This document shows, piece after piece, positions 17,490 to 25,455 of a stretch of 64,000 nucleotides of DNA (positions within the stretch are counted from its first letter, which is position 1; each line of letters opens with the position of its first letter). The position numbers and the translations under genes are program-made. The stretch comes from Cyanobacteria bacterium SBLK (GTDB lineage: Bacteria > Cyanobacteriota > Cyanobacteriia > Cyanobacteriales > Spirulinaceae): NCBI GenBank assembly GCA_017746715.1, contig JAGHZQ010000034.1:124001-188000 (forward strand), read 5' to 3'. The notes below the pieces were generated by a model. That model saw nothing but the letters and a program-made list of their open reading frames with translations. It ran no database searches and was not told the DNA's origin.

Positions 17490-18578
17490 TTATCGACAAT
17501 TGGCGATCGCGGTTCTCACGACGGCTTCCCCGACGCGATCGCTAATACTGACGGAGCCAATGCGATCGGGCAGAATAAACCGCACTTTGCCATCTTTAAC
17601 TTTTTTATCGCTTTTTAAGGTTTCTAAAATTGCCTCGACTTCCAAATCTGCCGGGATTTTTGTGGGGAGTCCCGTTTTTTCAATTAAAGCATTTTGGCGT
17701 TCGGCATCGCGATCGCTCCACATCCCCAACTGTAAGGCAATTTCTCCCGCCGCCACCATGCCGATCCCGACGGCTTCCCCGTGATTGATTTGGCGATATC
17801 CCGTCAAACTTTCCACCGCGTGACCGATGGTATGCCCGTAGTTGAGAATAGCCCGCAAACCCGCTTCTTTTTCATCTTTACTGACGACTTCAGCTTTCGC
17901 TTGGCAGGAGCGTTGCAAAATAATTTCTAAGAGTTCCTTATTGATAAAATGATAGCTATTGAGGCGAGCAGCGGCTTCAAGGCGATCGAACAAATCCGCA
18001 TCCCAAATAATCCCGTATTTGATGACTTCCGCCATTCCTGCCCGAAATTCCCGAGGGTGCAGGGTTTTCAGCACGAGGGGATCGATCTCGACGAGTTTCG
18101 GTTGATAAAATGCCCCGATTAAATTTTTTCCTTCGGGATGATTGACTCCTGTTTTCCCCCCGATCGCCGCGTCTACCATGGCCAGCAGAGAAGTCGGGAC
18201 TTGCACGAAATTCACTCCCCGCAACCAACTCGAAGCCGCAAACCCCGTCATATCGCCAATAACACCTCCACCCAAAGCAATAAACGTCGAAGAGCGTTCG
18301 AGGCGGTTTTGTAACGCCGTATCGTAAACTTTTTGAATGGATTTGAGGGTTTTATAGCGTTCCCCTGGGGGAATGAGATGGGTCGCAACGGCAAACCCCG
18401 CACTTTCTAAAGATTTTTGCACCCGTTCCCCGTAATGCTTGAAAATGGAAGGATTGGAAACGAGAAGAACCTTTTGACCGAGATTTAAAGGTTGGAGTTG
18501 TTCGCCGATCGCATCTAAACTATCCGGTGCGATCGTAATATCGTAAGCATTCTGAGGTAAGTCAACGCGAATTTGCAT
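17490..18578 (-). CDS. aroB: 3-dehydroquinate synthase
   Basis: The 362-residue enzyme catalyses the second step of the shikimate pathway, turning DAHP into 3-dehydroquinate with NAD+ and a divalent metal. Seen motifs are [14 protein letters not shown] (NAD site), [20 protein letters not shown], and the metal histidines in [12 protein letters not shown] and [10 protein letters not shown]. Length and order match the family. It lies 80 bases upstream of gatA on the same strand. Confidence 0.95.
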   Translation of the reverse strand: MQIRVDLPQNAYDITIAPDSLDAIGEQLQPLNLGQKVLLVSNPSIFKHYGERVQKSLESAGFAVATHLIPPGERYKTLKSIQKVYDTALQNRLERSSTFIALGGGVIGDMTGFAASSWLRGVNFVQVPTSLLAMVDAAIGGKTGVNHPEGKNLIGAFYQPKLVEIDPLVLKTLHPREFRAGMAEVIKYGIIWDADLFDRLEAAARLNSYHFINKELLEIILQRSCQAKAEVVSKDEKEAGLRAILNYGHTIGHAVESLTGYRQINHGEAVGIGMVAAGEIALQLGMWSDRDAERQNALIEKTGLPTKIPADLEVEAILETLKSDKKVKDGKVRFILPDRIGSVSISDRVGEAVVRTAIANCR

Positions 18579-18611
18579 TTCTGTTATTGGTGAGGGGATT
18601 TAGATGGATCG

Positions 18612-18751
18612 TTACTGTAACCAATTTTGCTCTTTGAGGTGCTGCCATGCAATTCGCAGATGTTCGGGTTGAAACATTTTGCGCTTGCGATCGCTCCATT
18701 CATGGACTCGGGAGATCGCTTCTTCGCAGTCTTTTGCTTCTTGTTCAAGTT
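18612..18751 (-). pseudogene. out-of-frame remnant of DarG C-terminal end
   Basis: Just after the macro-domain gene stops, another frame reads KLEQEAKDCEEAISRVHEW, then SDRKRKMFQPEHLRIAW, and ends QHLKEQNWLQ before a stop at 18612. This looks like the winged-helix-type last 45 residues of full-length DarG antitoxins. It lacks its own good start (only a TTG at 18797 inside the macro domain), and the roughly 150-residue middle of the DarG C-terminal domain is absent. I read it as the tail left by an internal deletion plus frameshift. Confidence 0.5.
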
Positions 18752-19254
18752 TGGCTGACGGGCATTTTGTCGGCGACGGGTGCGCCGAGGGGTTCAAAGA
18801 TGATAACTTCTATTTCAGTGAAGTCTTTAAAAGCGTTGACGATCGCGGGTTTGACTTGCTCCCAGTCTAAGCCGCCATTGCCGCAACCAAGGGGGGGAAT
18901 AGCGATCGATTTGATGTCGTGTTTGCAAATTTCTGCAACGAGAGCGTTGAGTCCGGTTTTGATGTCTGTCAATTTGGATTTACCCCGCCAGTGGTTTTTA
19001 GTGGGAAAGTTGATGATATAGCGGGGGTTGAAGAGGGTTTCGGTGGCAAAGACGAACATCCGTCCGGGTTGCACTTGTTTGGCATCGCAGGCTTTTTTAT
19101 AAGCCCGGAAGTTTTCGGGATATGCCCGTTTGAATTGCAAGGCGATCCCTTTCCCCATGACTCCGACGCAGTTGATGGTGTTCGTGAGGGCTTCGGTTTT
19201 TTCTTCGAGGAGGTTGCCTTGCTTGAATTGAATCACGGCACTTGATTGATACAA
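18745..19254 (-). CDS. darG: DarG-type macro domain antitoxin, truncated
   Basis: The 169-residue protein is a macro domain of the DarG/ALC1-like class: FKQGNLLEEKTEALTNTINC, VGVMGKGIALQFKRAYPENF and IAIPPLGCGNGGLDWEQVKP are typical ADP-ribose-binding segments. DarG removes ADP-ribose from thymidine in DNA and so reverses DarT. Full-length DarG has about 150-200 further residues that bind and inhibit DarT; here the frame stops soon after PLGAPVADKM. The fragment would keep the hydrolase activity but not the inhibitory domain. It follows darT by 10 bases on the same strand. Confidence 0.75.
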   Translation of the reverse strand: MYQSSAVIQFKQGNLLEEKTEALTNTINCVGVMGKGIALQFKRAYPENFRAYKKACDAKQVQPGRMFVFATETLFNPRYIINFPTKNHWRGKSKLTDIKTGLNALVAEICKHDIKSIAIPPLGCGNGGLDWEQVKPAIVNAFKDFTEIEVIIFEPLGAPVADKMPVSQT

Positions 19255-19264
19255 AAATACTGTT

Positions 19265-19720
19265 TTATTTTAAATAGTACCAATTTAATTGAATCTTAAT
19301 CGGGGGTTGATGAGCAACATTTTGTAATATTTCCTGAACTTGGTTCTTCATGGTGTCGAAAAAACTCAAGTATTTCATGGCCGCGTGACCGTCAGTGAAG
19401 GCGAAAGGAATTGACTCGCGGGCGATCGCGTCGGTTTTGACGACGAGGTGCAAGATATTGTTTTGATATCCAGTGTATTCTTTGCCTCCGTTGACGGCAT
19501 GGAGCATAGGCGATCGCGGAGCAAAATAAAAGGGAACGTAGTCATGTAATGTTCCCCCGGAAGCACAAGGGACTCTCGTATAAGTACGATTATGTTGAAT
19601 CTCGTTGTTAGCAATATTGGTGTAGTCGCGTTTTAATCTATTTTTGGCAAATAGTCCGCCTGCTTCGATAATGGAGAGGAGGTTGTGGATGTGGGCAATG
19701 TGATAAATGTCGAGTAACAT
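19265..19720 (-). CDS. darT: DarT-type ssDNA ADP-ribosyltransferase toxin, internally deleted
   Basis: The 151-residue protein starts like DarT (DUF4433): IYHIAHIHNLLSIIEAGGLF, then GGTLHDYVPFYFAPRSPML and PFAFTDGHAAMKYLSFF. DarT attaches ADP-ribose to thymidine in single-stranded DNA. Typical members have about 205-215 residues and carry the catalytic glutamate in a later RRQAEFLVYRF-like segment. Here residue 123 (FFDTM) runs straight into KNQVQEILQN and the normal C-terminal NWYY, so roughly 60 residues including that glutamate are missing without loss of frame. It is predicted inactive. It sits upstream of darG in the usual order. Confidence 0.75.
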   Translation of the reverse strand: MLLDIYHIAHIHNLLSIIEAGGLFAKNRLKRDYTNIANNEIQHNRTYTRVPCASGGTLHDYVPFYFAPRSPMLHAVNGGKEYTGYQNNILHLVVKTDAIARESIPFAFTDGHAAMKYLSFFDTMKNQVQEILQNVAHQPPIKIQLNWYYLK

Positions 19721-19785
19721 AAAAGTTTATTTTAGGGTTTGAGGGTGCGTTTTTTTCCGGTTAAAGAGTCCCCGCTAAAATTAAA

Positions 19786-19808
19786 GGGATATGGTACGAC
19801 CACATCCC
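19786..19808 (-). terminator. rho-independent-like terminator after psbV
   Basis: Read on the minus strand, GGGATGTGGT pairs with ACCATATCCC (one G-T pair, three-base loop) and is followed by TTTAATTTT. It lies 62 bases after the psbV stop, the expected position for its terminator. Confidence 0.65.
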
Positions 19809-19869
19809 GCTTTGATAATAAAGAAAGAGTGAGAGAGTCAAACTCAACACCCCATAATCTTTTAACGCC

Positions 19870-20364
19870 TTAGTTAACGGTTTTACCGCCACCCCACATC
19901 TCGCCTTGTAGAGCGGGTTGTACGAGAATATAACCCGCTACATTGTAGAGATCGTCTGACTTGTATTTTCTCATTTCCGACCAGAGATCGAGACGACTGG
20001 TGCTGAGGTGCAATACATCAATGGAGAGTTCTCCGTCGTAAGTTTTGGGATCCTTCATGAAATCAACAATACCGGCAATGCTATCTCGGGGAGGGAAAGC
20101 ACCTTCCAAATCCTCTAATTTTAAAGTAATGTTGGGATTGGTTTTGGTTCTTCCTGCCATGTGGCATTGGGAACAAGTATCGTTAAAGAGCTTTTTCCCA
20201 TCTTCATATTGTTCGTTGGTGATGACAACCGTTTTTCCCTCTTTATTGAGTTTTACGGTTCGATAGCCCTCATCAATACTCACCGCTCGAGCGCTGCTGG
20301 CAGCCATTTGAAAGCCGAACAACAATACCGCTAAAGCGATCGCGGCAAATCTTAAAAAACGCAT
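19870..20364 (-). CDS. psbV: cytochrome c-550, photosystem II extrinsic protein PsbV
   Basis: PsbV is a lumenal low-potential c-type cytochrome that stabilises the manganese cluster of photosystem II together with PsbO and PsbU. The protein of 164 residues has a Sec signal peptide (MRFLRFAAIALAVLLFGF to an Ala cleavage site), the heme motif CSQCH, and the family segments LSTSRLDLW and LYNVAGYILVQP. I start at the ATG at 20364 because AGGAG lies just upstream; a longer frame begins at 20394. It is a single gene with its own terminator downstream. Confidence 0.95.
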   Translation of the reverse strand: MRFLRFAAIALAVLLFGFQMAASSARAVSIDEGYRTVKLNKEGKTVVITNEQYEDGKKLFNDTCSQCHMAGRTKTNPNITLKLEDLEGAFPPRDSIAGIVDFMKDPKTYDGELSIDVLHLSTSRLDLWSEMRKYKSDDLYNVAGYILVQPALQGEMWGGGKTVN

Positions 20365-20571
20365 TCTTCTCCTCCAATGGATTGTTCGATCCATTTTTTT
20401 TGTTATGGGAACGACATCGCCTTAATCTCTTCGGTTTTTGGCTTCTCATCTCCGATAGAAAGAGAATGATGACTGGCTCGATGAAGCCAATATAACGAAT
20501 CATTAAGGGATTCTCATCCTAATATGATGCCATCAATCGGTCATCCCCAAGGGGAAATTTCGTGCGATTGT

Positions 20572-21342
20572 TTACAATTTTTCCGGTGTTCCCATCCCTT
20601 CGCGAAAATTAACCACCTTGCCGACGATCGCGATCGCGGGGGCAGAAAAGCCCGTACTGTGAACTTTTTCGACAATTGTCGAGAGAGTCCCGATGAGTTC
20701 TTCTTGTTCTGGTCGCGTTCCCCAGCGAATCAGGGCGATGGGCGTTTCTCCACTCAATCCCCCTGCTTGCAGTCTGGCGGTAATATTGGGGAGGTTGTGG
20801 ATGCCCATATAAATAACAATCGTTTCCGAACCTTTGGCGATCGCATTCCAATCCACCTGCGGGCGATATTTTCCCGCCGCTTCGTGACCGGTAACAAAAG
20901 TAACTGAAGAGCTATAATTGCGATGGGTGACGGGAATGTTCGCATAGGCAGGGGCAGCAATGCCGGAAGTAATGCCCGGAACGACTTCTACGGGAATGCC
21001 GGCGGCGATAATATCTTCCATTTCTTCCCCACCCCGTCCGAAGACGAAGGGATCGCCGCCTTTTAAACGCACGACGATGGCGTTATCTCGTGCCTTCTCG
21101 ATCAATATTTGCGTGGTTTCCTGCTGTAATTTGGAATGTCTTCCCCGACGCTTTCCCGCGTCGATTTTTTCGGCTCGGGGGTTTATTGTCTGCAATATTG
21201 CCGGACTGACGAGAGCATCGTAAACCACTACATCCGCGCATTCGAGGATGCCTTTTCCTTTAACCGTCATTAGCCCCGGATCTCCGGGCCCTGCTCCCAC
21301 AAGGTACACTTTCCCCACAAAACTTGCTTGTTGCTCTAACAT
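20572..21342 (-). CDS. cobA: uroporphyrinogen-III C-methyltransferase
   Basis: SUMT adds two SAM-derived methyl groups to uroporphyrinogen III to give precorrin-2 for siroheme and cobalamin synthesis. The 256-residue protein has VGAGPGDPGLMTVKG, VVYDALVS, the substrate segment RLKGGDPFVFGRGGEE and EVVPGITSGIAAPAYA. The ATG at 21342 overlaps the stop of the upstream chelatase gene (TAATG), which decides the start and shows translational coupling. It has no C-terminal uroporphyrinogen synthase or CysG dehydrogenase fusion. Confidence 0.93.
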   Translation of the reverse strand: MLEQQASFVGKVYLVGAGPGDPGLMTVKGKGILECADVVVYDALVSPAILQTINPRAEKIDAGKRRGRHSKLQQETTQILIEKARDNAIVVRLKGGDPFVFGRGGEEMEDIIAAGIPVEVVPGITSGIAAPAYANIPVTHRNYSSSVTFVTGHEAAGKYRPQVDWNAIAKGSETIVIYMGIHNLPNITARLQAGGLSGETPIALIRWGTRPEQEELIGTLSTIVEKVHSTGFSAPAIAIVGKVVNFREGMGTPEKL

Positions 21343-22103
21343 TATGAATCGATCCAATCGCGAATTAACGTCGCCAGTTCTGGCGTTGCCCCGAGGGGTT
21401 GTCCCAAATATAGATTTGCGTCAATAAATTTTGCTTGCAATCGCCGAACCTCGCGAGCGATCGCGTCGGTGATTCCCCCGGTGAATAAAAAGTAAGGCTG
21501 AATGGCAATATTTTTCTGTTCGTTTGTTACTAAATGGGCAATTTGCGCTTCCAGATCCGGGGGAACGTGCCAATATGCAGGTAGAGCCTTCAGCTTAAAG
21601 GCAATTTCCGCAATTTTTTGCTGTGCCGAGTTCCTCCGACTGCCGTGGGCCAATAAAATGCGGCCTCGGGGGGGAAGTTTAGAAAAAGCAGTTGCGAGCA
21701 ATTCGATGGTTTGCCAGTTTGAACCTAGGTGAGGTAATAGTTCTAACTCAATTTCTCCCCCCAATTGCGATCGCGCGGCGACAACTTCGGCAGGAATATC
21801 TTCGCGAGCGTGAACCCCCTCTAAGAGAAATAATGGGCAGATTTTTACACGCTGCCAGCCTCGGGATTTTGCTTGTTTGGCAAAGCGCAGAATATTTTCG
21901 TGCAGGGGAAGGGGACTTAATTCCAATGCCGCAGAATCGACGAGGGGGGGTCTGGACAAAACGAGGGTATTGCCCCCAGTAGAAACAGGGGCGATCGCTT
22001 GCAATTCTCGGGCAACGAGGGCGGTTAATTGAGAGATTGCCAGATGGGGACGGCGATCGCGACTGCCGTGCCAGACGAGGAGAGATGCGGAGGACAAGGG
22101 CAA
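21342..22103 (-). CDS. sirohydrochlorin chelatase, SirB/CbiX family
   Basis: The 253-residue class II chelatase has two CbiX-like halves. The first carries LLVWHGSRDRRPHLAI with the metal-binding histidine, the second ILLAHGSRRNSAQQKIAEIA. It inserts Fe2+ into sirohydrochlorin for siroheme, or Co2+ for the anaerobic cobalamin route. Pairing with cobA in a TAATG-coupled operon supports siroheme, the cofactor of nitrite and sulfite reductases. The metal cannot be settled from sequence. Confidence 0.85.
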   Translation of the reverse strand: MPLSSASLLVWHGSRDRRPHLAISQLTALVARELQAIAPVSTGGNTLVLSRPPLVDSAALELSPLPLHENILRFAKQAKSRGWQRVKICPLFLLEGVHAREDIPAEVVAARSQLGGEIELELLPHLGSNWQTIELLATAFSKLPPRGRILLAHGSRRNSAQQKIAEIAFKLKALPAYWHVPPDLEAQIAHLVTNEQKNIAIQPYFLFTGGITDAIAREVRRLQAKFIDANLYLGQPLGATPELATLIRDWIDS

Positions 22104-22175
22104 TTAATTAAATATTAAAAATGATTGGAGATACTTTAGCGCAATTTGTCAACCGATTTCAACATTTCTTTAAAA

Positions 22176-22204
22176 TCACCCCCTAACGTCTTGTTAGAGG
22201 GTGA
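22176..22204 (-). terminator. hairpin terminator candidate
   Basis: TCACCC-CTAAC pairs with GTTAG-GGGTGA (one mismatch) around a five-base loop. Read on the minus strand it follows the small membrane protein gene by 28 bases and is followed by an A/T-rich run. Confidence 0.5.
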
Positions 22205-22231
22205 AAAAATAATCTCAATTTTGGGAAATTT

Positions 22232-22447
22232 TTAGAAACCCGGAACCTCTTGATGAACGGGAGTCATATTGGAGCGGGTCGAAGCAATCATTGCCGTACC
22301 GCCAAAGAGAAGAAAGCCCGCGATCGCAATGGCACTGCCGATTTGCTTCAAACTCAATCTGCGAGGCAGGGCGATCGAGCGAATTCCCAGAGGTCCGACG
22401 GTTTCTTCATACGTTACCGCCATGTGAGTGTAACCGAGAACTTCCAT
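22232..22447 (-). CDS. small single-pass membrane protein, unrecognised
   Basis: The 71-residue protein has a soluble N-terminus with GPLGIRSIALPRRLSLK, one hydrophobic helix (IGSAIAIAGFLLFGGTAMIA) at about residues 36-55, and a short tail ending QEVPGF. The ATG at 22447 has CAGGAG about eight bases upstream, so it is likely translated. Size and shape resemble small photosystem accessory proteins, but I do not recognise a named family. It is flanked by its own terminator. Confidence 0.6.
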   Translation of the reverse strand: MEVLGYTHMAVTYEETVGPLGIRSIALPRRLSLKQIGSAIAIAGFLLFGGTAMIASTRSNMTPVHQEVPGF

Positions 22448-22579
22448 AATATTCTCCTGAACTAAATAGCTTCTAGATAGTGAGCGGGCTTAGGGGCTGG
22501 ATACACGATATATTAATTTATCCTCGGCTTTAGTGTAGCATCATTCCTGTGGCTTTTCACCCTCAATCTTGACATTCTC

Positions 22580-22607
22580 AATTCTTAATTCTTAATTCTT
22601 AATTCTT
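22580..22607. repeat. heptanucleotide tandem repeat, 4 x AATTCTT
   Basis: Four perfect AATTCTT units lie just downstream of the DUF2808 gene. The same heptamer recurs in the leader of the mscS gene near 25430. Short tandemly repeated heptamers of this kind are known in filamentous cyanobacteria. Confidence 0.8.
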
Positions 22608-22614
22608 CCCCGAG

Positions 22615-23199
22615 TTACCAGCGATATCGCGGCAGAATTCGTTCGTAGAAAGATATTCTTCTTGCTCCTAAATATAACTCTCGTCCGCTCGCACCTACAG
22701 GAAAAACCGTTACGCCAAACCCATAAACTCCACCCCATCGTGGGTTTTGTCGCGGTTTGAGGCGGATGCTAAGAGTGGTTCCTGGAGCGATCGCTTCTGC
22801 CAGTTCCACAGTGACGGCGAGGGTCGATTCGTCGTAACTTGCACTCTGAATGTTTAAGGTTTCGCCGCGATCGCGAGATGTGCCGAGAAAAGCCGTCGTG
22901 TCTTCCAGCTTAAAGCGAATGCGTTCTTGTCCGCCGCGCTGTTGAATAATAACTTTTTGTAAAGGCGTTTCTGAGGCTTCGGGTAAGGCAATGGTGAAAT
23001 AATATCTGGCTCGACGGGAGGAGGTATAAGAAGAACTGGTTCTCACCTCTTCAATGCGAGGGGCGCGACCTCGGAAAGTAGCGGGCAATTCTTGACTGGG
23101 TAATTCTTGACTTTTGAGGGGAAGAGAAACAAAAATCGTCTGGGTAACCGCGATCGCTAAGGCGATGAAAATATTTCGTTTCATTTTTGAATTTTGCAT
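22615..23199 (-). CDS. DUF2808 domain-containing secreted protein
   Basis: The protein (up to 194 residues) has an N-terminal signal peptide (RNIFIALAIAVTQTIFVSL) and the DUF2808 body with YYFTIALPE, LTVELAEAIAPGTTLSI-like and GVYGFGVTVFPVG segments. DUF2808 proteins are cyanobacterial, exported, and of unknown function. Two in-frame starts exist, 23199 and 23184; the second (MKRNIF) gives the cleaner signal peptide. The gene follows the SLH protein gene by only seven bases, so the two are probably one operon. Confidence 0.8.
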   Translation of the reverse strand: MQNSKMKRNIFIALAIAVTQTIFVSLPLKSQELPSQELPATFRGRAPRIEEVRTSSSYTSSRRARYYFTIALPEASETPLQKVIIQQRGGQERIRFKLEDTTAFLGTSRDRGETLNIQSASYDESTLAVTVELAEAIAPGTTLSIRLKPRQNPRWGGVYGFGVTVFPVGASGRELYLGARRISFYERILPRYRW

Positions 23200-23206
23200 T
23201 TTGCAT

Positions 23207-23614
23207 TCAAAAAGAAGAATTATTTGAACGTTGTTCTAGAGTTTCGACGCGAGTTTCTTGCAGGTCGAGTTTAGAAGATGTTTCTTGTAAAAATCGCTGC
23301 ATTTCTTGCCATTCTTCGCGGGTGGCAAAGTCTCCATCTTCGAGAATGCGGCGTTCCATCGATTCAATACAAGAAACCAAACCCGCTGCAAATTCATAAC
23401 GGGTTAAAATGCGCTCTCCTCGAAACGTATCGTCGGAATAGCCTGTAATACAGCCATAGTTTTGCGAGAGATTTTGTAAGGCTTCATAAGCCCAATCTCC
23501 CGGAAAGACATCTCGATTTTGGGCGAGTTGGATGGGGTTGGCCAAAACAGGAACATTAGCTAGCAGGAGTTGACCCAAAAGAGCAATGGTTAAGGTAGTC
23601 ATTGGTTTAAACAT
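23207..23614 (-). CDS. SLH-domain protein, short form of the iron-uptake porin N-terminus
   Basis: The 135-residue protein has a signal peptide, then one S-layer homology domain (RDVFPGDWAYEALQNLSQ, GCITGYSDDTFRGERILTRYEFAAGL) and a coiled coil. This is the exact start of cyanobacterial SomA/iron-uptake porins, which usually continue with a beta barrel of 350 or more residues. Here the frame stops right after the coiled coil (VETLEQRSNNSSF). SLH domains bind pyruvylated cell-wall polysaccharide, so the product could be a periplasmic tether without a barrel, or a truncated porin relic. Confidence 0.75.
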   Translation of the reverse strand: MFKPMTTLTIALLGQLLLANVPVLANPIQLAQNRDVFPGDWAYEALQNLSQNYGCITGYSDDTFRGERILTRYEFAAGLVSCIESMERRILEDGDFATREEWQEMQRFLQETSSKLDLQETRVETLEQRSNNSSF

Positions 23615-23758
23615 TATTGTCCGGTCAAAATTTAATGTAAGGATTTTCCTAGAGATGCGATCGCTCAGTCAGCGATATCTAACTATATTAGCTTGAATTA
23701 AAGAGAATCGATTTCTCTTGGCTTCAATACCCAATTTTGGAATTTTGAACTGAATCGA

Positions 23759-24247
23759 TTATTCTTCTTTTTCCTCTTCTTCAGCTTGTACATTTTCGAG
23801 TTTTTCGAGTTTTTCTTGTAGTTGTTGCAACTGTTTGCGATTTTCCTCAATGAGAGGATTTATATCTTGCGGAATTTGTTCCCGTGCTTGTCGAATCTGG
23901 CGTTCTTGACTATCAATTCTTTCTTCTAAAATATCGAGTCGTTCTAACATTTCTTTTTGTAGTTCTAATGTTTGTTGAGTTTCTTGACTTGCTCTTTTTT
24001 CTTCTAGTAAAAGACGATAAGAAAACCACGTTGCTACCCCAAGAGAAATCAAAATGGCAACCATTAAACCACTCACTAAAGTTTGCAAACCCGTTCGCAA
24101 GCGATCGACTTTACGATAAATTTGTTCGACTTCTAATTTGAGATCGATATGTTGTTCTTGTATGCTTTTAGTAGGAGTTTGCGCGCTGCCATCAGAGGCG
24201 ATCGCTTGGGGTTGGGCGTTTGAATCAGGAGAAAGTTGTCCGCTCAT
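23759..24247 (-). CDS. membrane-anchored coiled-coil protein, unrecognised
   Basis: The 162-residue protein has a short polar N-terminus, one hydrophobic helix (LVSGLMVAILISLGVATWF) near residues 55-75, and a long charged coiled coil (LEEKRASQETQQTLELQK to the acidic end EEEEKEE). No domain is recognised. It lies 50 bases downstream of the first mscS gene in the same orientation and could be a companion of that channel, which is only inferred from position. Confidence 0.6.
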   Translation of the reverse strand: MSGQLSPDSNAQPQAIASDGSAQTPTKSIQEQHIDLKLEVEQIYRKVDRLRTGLQTLVSGLMVAILISLGVATWFSYRLLLEEKRASQETQQTLELQKEMLERLDILEERIDSQERQIRQAREQIPQDINPLIEENRKQLQQLQEKLEKLENVQAEEEEKEE

Positions 24248-24296
24248 AACTGAATGACAAATAAAGATTAGGGGATAGTTAACCGATAATTTCTAA

Positions 24297-25415
24297 TTAA
24301 ATAGACATGGGAGAATCGATATAAACAATCGGATCGGGGGTTGTAAAGGTAATATTATAAGCAGCGAGTTTTTTGGCGATTGCATCATTGGCTAATTCTA
24401 ACAATTCTTTGCGTAGATCGACAGAATTTTTACTCGATCCTGTCAGAAAAAATATCGCTCGCGCCCGAGTTCCCGATGAACTTTCCGAGGGACTAAATTG
24501 CACCTGAGTGCTGGCGCGATCGAGATCGCGAAAAACCAAACTCGCTTCTTCAATAATTTGCCGCACGAGGGCGCATTCGCTTTCTTTTAAGCCTTTGAAA
24601 AAATCCAAACATAATATTGCCATAATTTTCTTTCCTCGGCTGATATTTTCAATATTTAAACTCGCCATCATTGAGTTGGGAACGATCATGACGGTATTGC
24701 GAGCAACAATCCGAATTTTAGTCGATCGCAGGCCAATAGATTCAACGCGACCGTAGAGATCTTCTGCATGAGGATTAAAAGTTACGCGAATGTATTCTCC
24801 CGGTAAATAGGGGCGATCGAGATAGAGTTCCAAAGTTCCAAAAAGCCGTCCGAGGGCTTGCTGAGAAGCAAAAGCAACAGCAACCCCACCAATTCCCAAA
24901 CTTGCTCCAAGGGTGAATAAATCGAGTTGCAAACCGCGAGCAAAAAGGATTAACGCAACCAGAACAATAACAATATAAATAAGAGTTTCAAAAACAAGAA
25001 CGACTTCGTTTACTTCTCCAAACCAGCGCTTGACCAAACTAATAACAGATTGACGGATCACTTGCCGAGTGGCTTGGGTTGCAAACCAAAGAATGCCAAT
25101 AGATAAGGCAGAATAGATAAAAAAACCAATAAAAGTATAAAGTTCGTCATAGATAATCAACCAATTCAAATTGAGGGCAATAAAAATCAGAGCACCCATC
25201 ACCGCGATCGCATTTTGAATGGGTTTAATGTAGCGATCGTAGACTTCTTTGGGATTGATATCGGTATGATCTTGATTGAATTGTAAAAGGCGCTGTAATA
25301 GTTGCGGTAGCGATCGCCCGATAATAGGAGAGATCGCCGCACTTCCGAGAAATAATCCCAATCTCAGGGCAAGTTCGAGAACTTCTCTCAAGATTTCCGG
25401 ATCGAATTGATTCAT
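24297..25415 (-). CDS. MscS-family mechanosensitive ion channel
   Basis: The 372-residue inner-membrane protein has four to five helices followed by the MscS pore helix and beta domain: TLGASLGIGGVAVAFASQQALGRLFG-type sequence, then RPYLPGEYIRV and the loop IVPNSMMASLNIENIS. It opens under membrane tension to release solutes. The start codon region is a 14-base tandem duplication that places a five-codon ORF in front of the ATG at 25415. The next gene upstream is a second MscS paralogue, so this is a tandem pair of diverged copies. Confidence 0.9.
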   Translation of the reverse strand: MNQFDPEILREVLELALRLGLFLGSAAISPIIGRSLPQLLQRLLQFNQDHTDINPKEVYDRYIKPIQNAIAVMGALIFIALNLNWLIIYDELYTFIGFFIYSALSIGILWFATQATRQVIRQSVISLVKRWFGEVNEVVLVFETLIYIVIVLVALILFARGLQLDLFTLGASLGIGGVAVAFASQQALGRLFGTLELYLDRPYLPGEYIRVTFNPHAEDLYGRVESIGLRSTKIRIVARNTVMIVPNSMMASLNIENISRGKKIMAILCLDFFKGLKESECALVRQIIEEASLVFRDLDRASTQVQFSPSESSSGTRARAIFFLTGSSKNSVDLRKELLELANDAIAKKLAAYNITFTTPDPIVYIDSPMSI

Positions 25416-25455
25416 AAGAATTGATTCATAAGAATTAAGAATTAAGAATTAAGAC
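25405..25455. repeat. 14-bp tandem duplication of a start region plus AAGAATT heptamers
   Basis: TTGATTCATAAGAA occurs twice head to tail at about 25408-25435, followed by three AAGAATT-type heptamers to 25453. On the minus strand this gives ATGAATCAATTCTT twice, so the real mscS start is preceded by a copy whose frame ends at once in TGA overlapping the true ATG. Confidence 0.75.
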
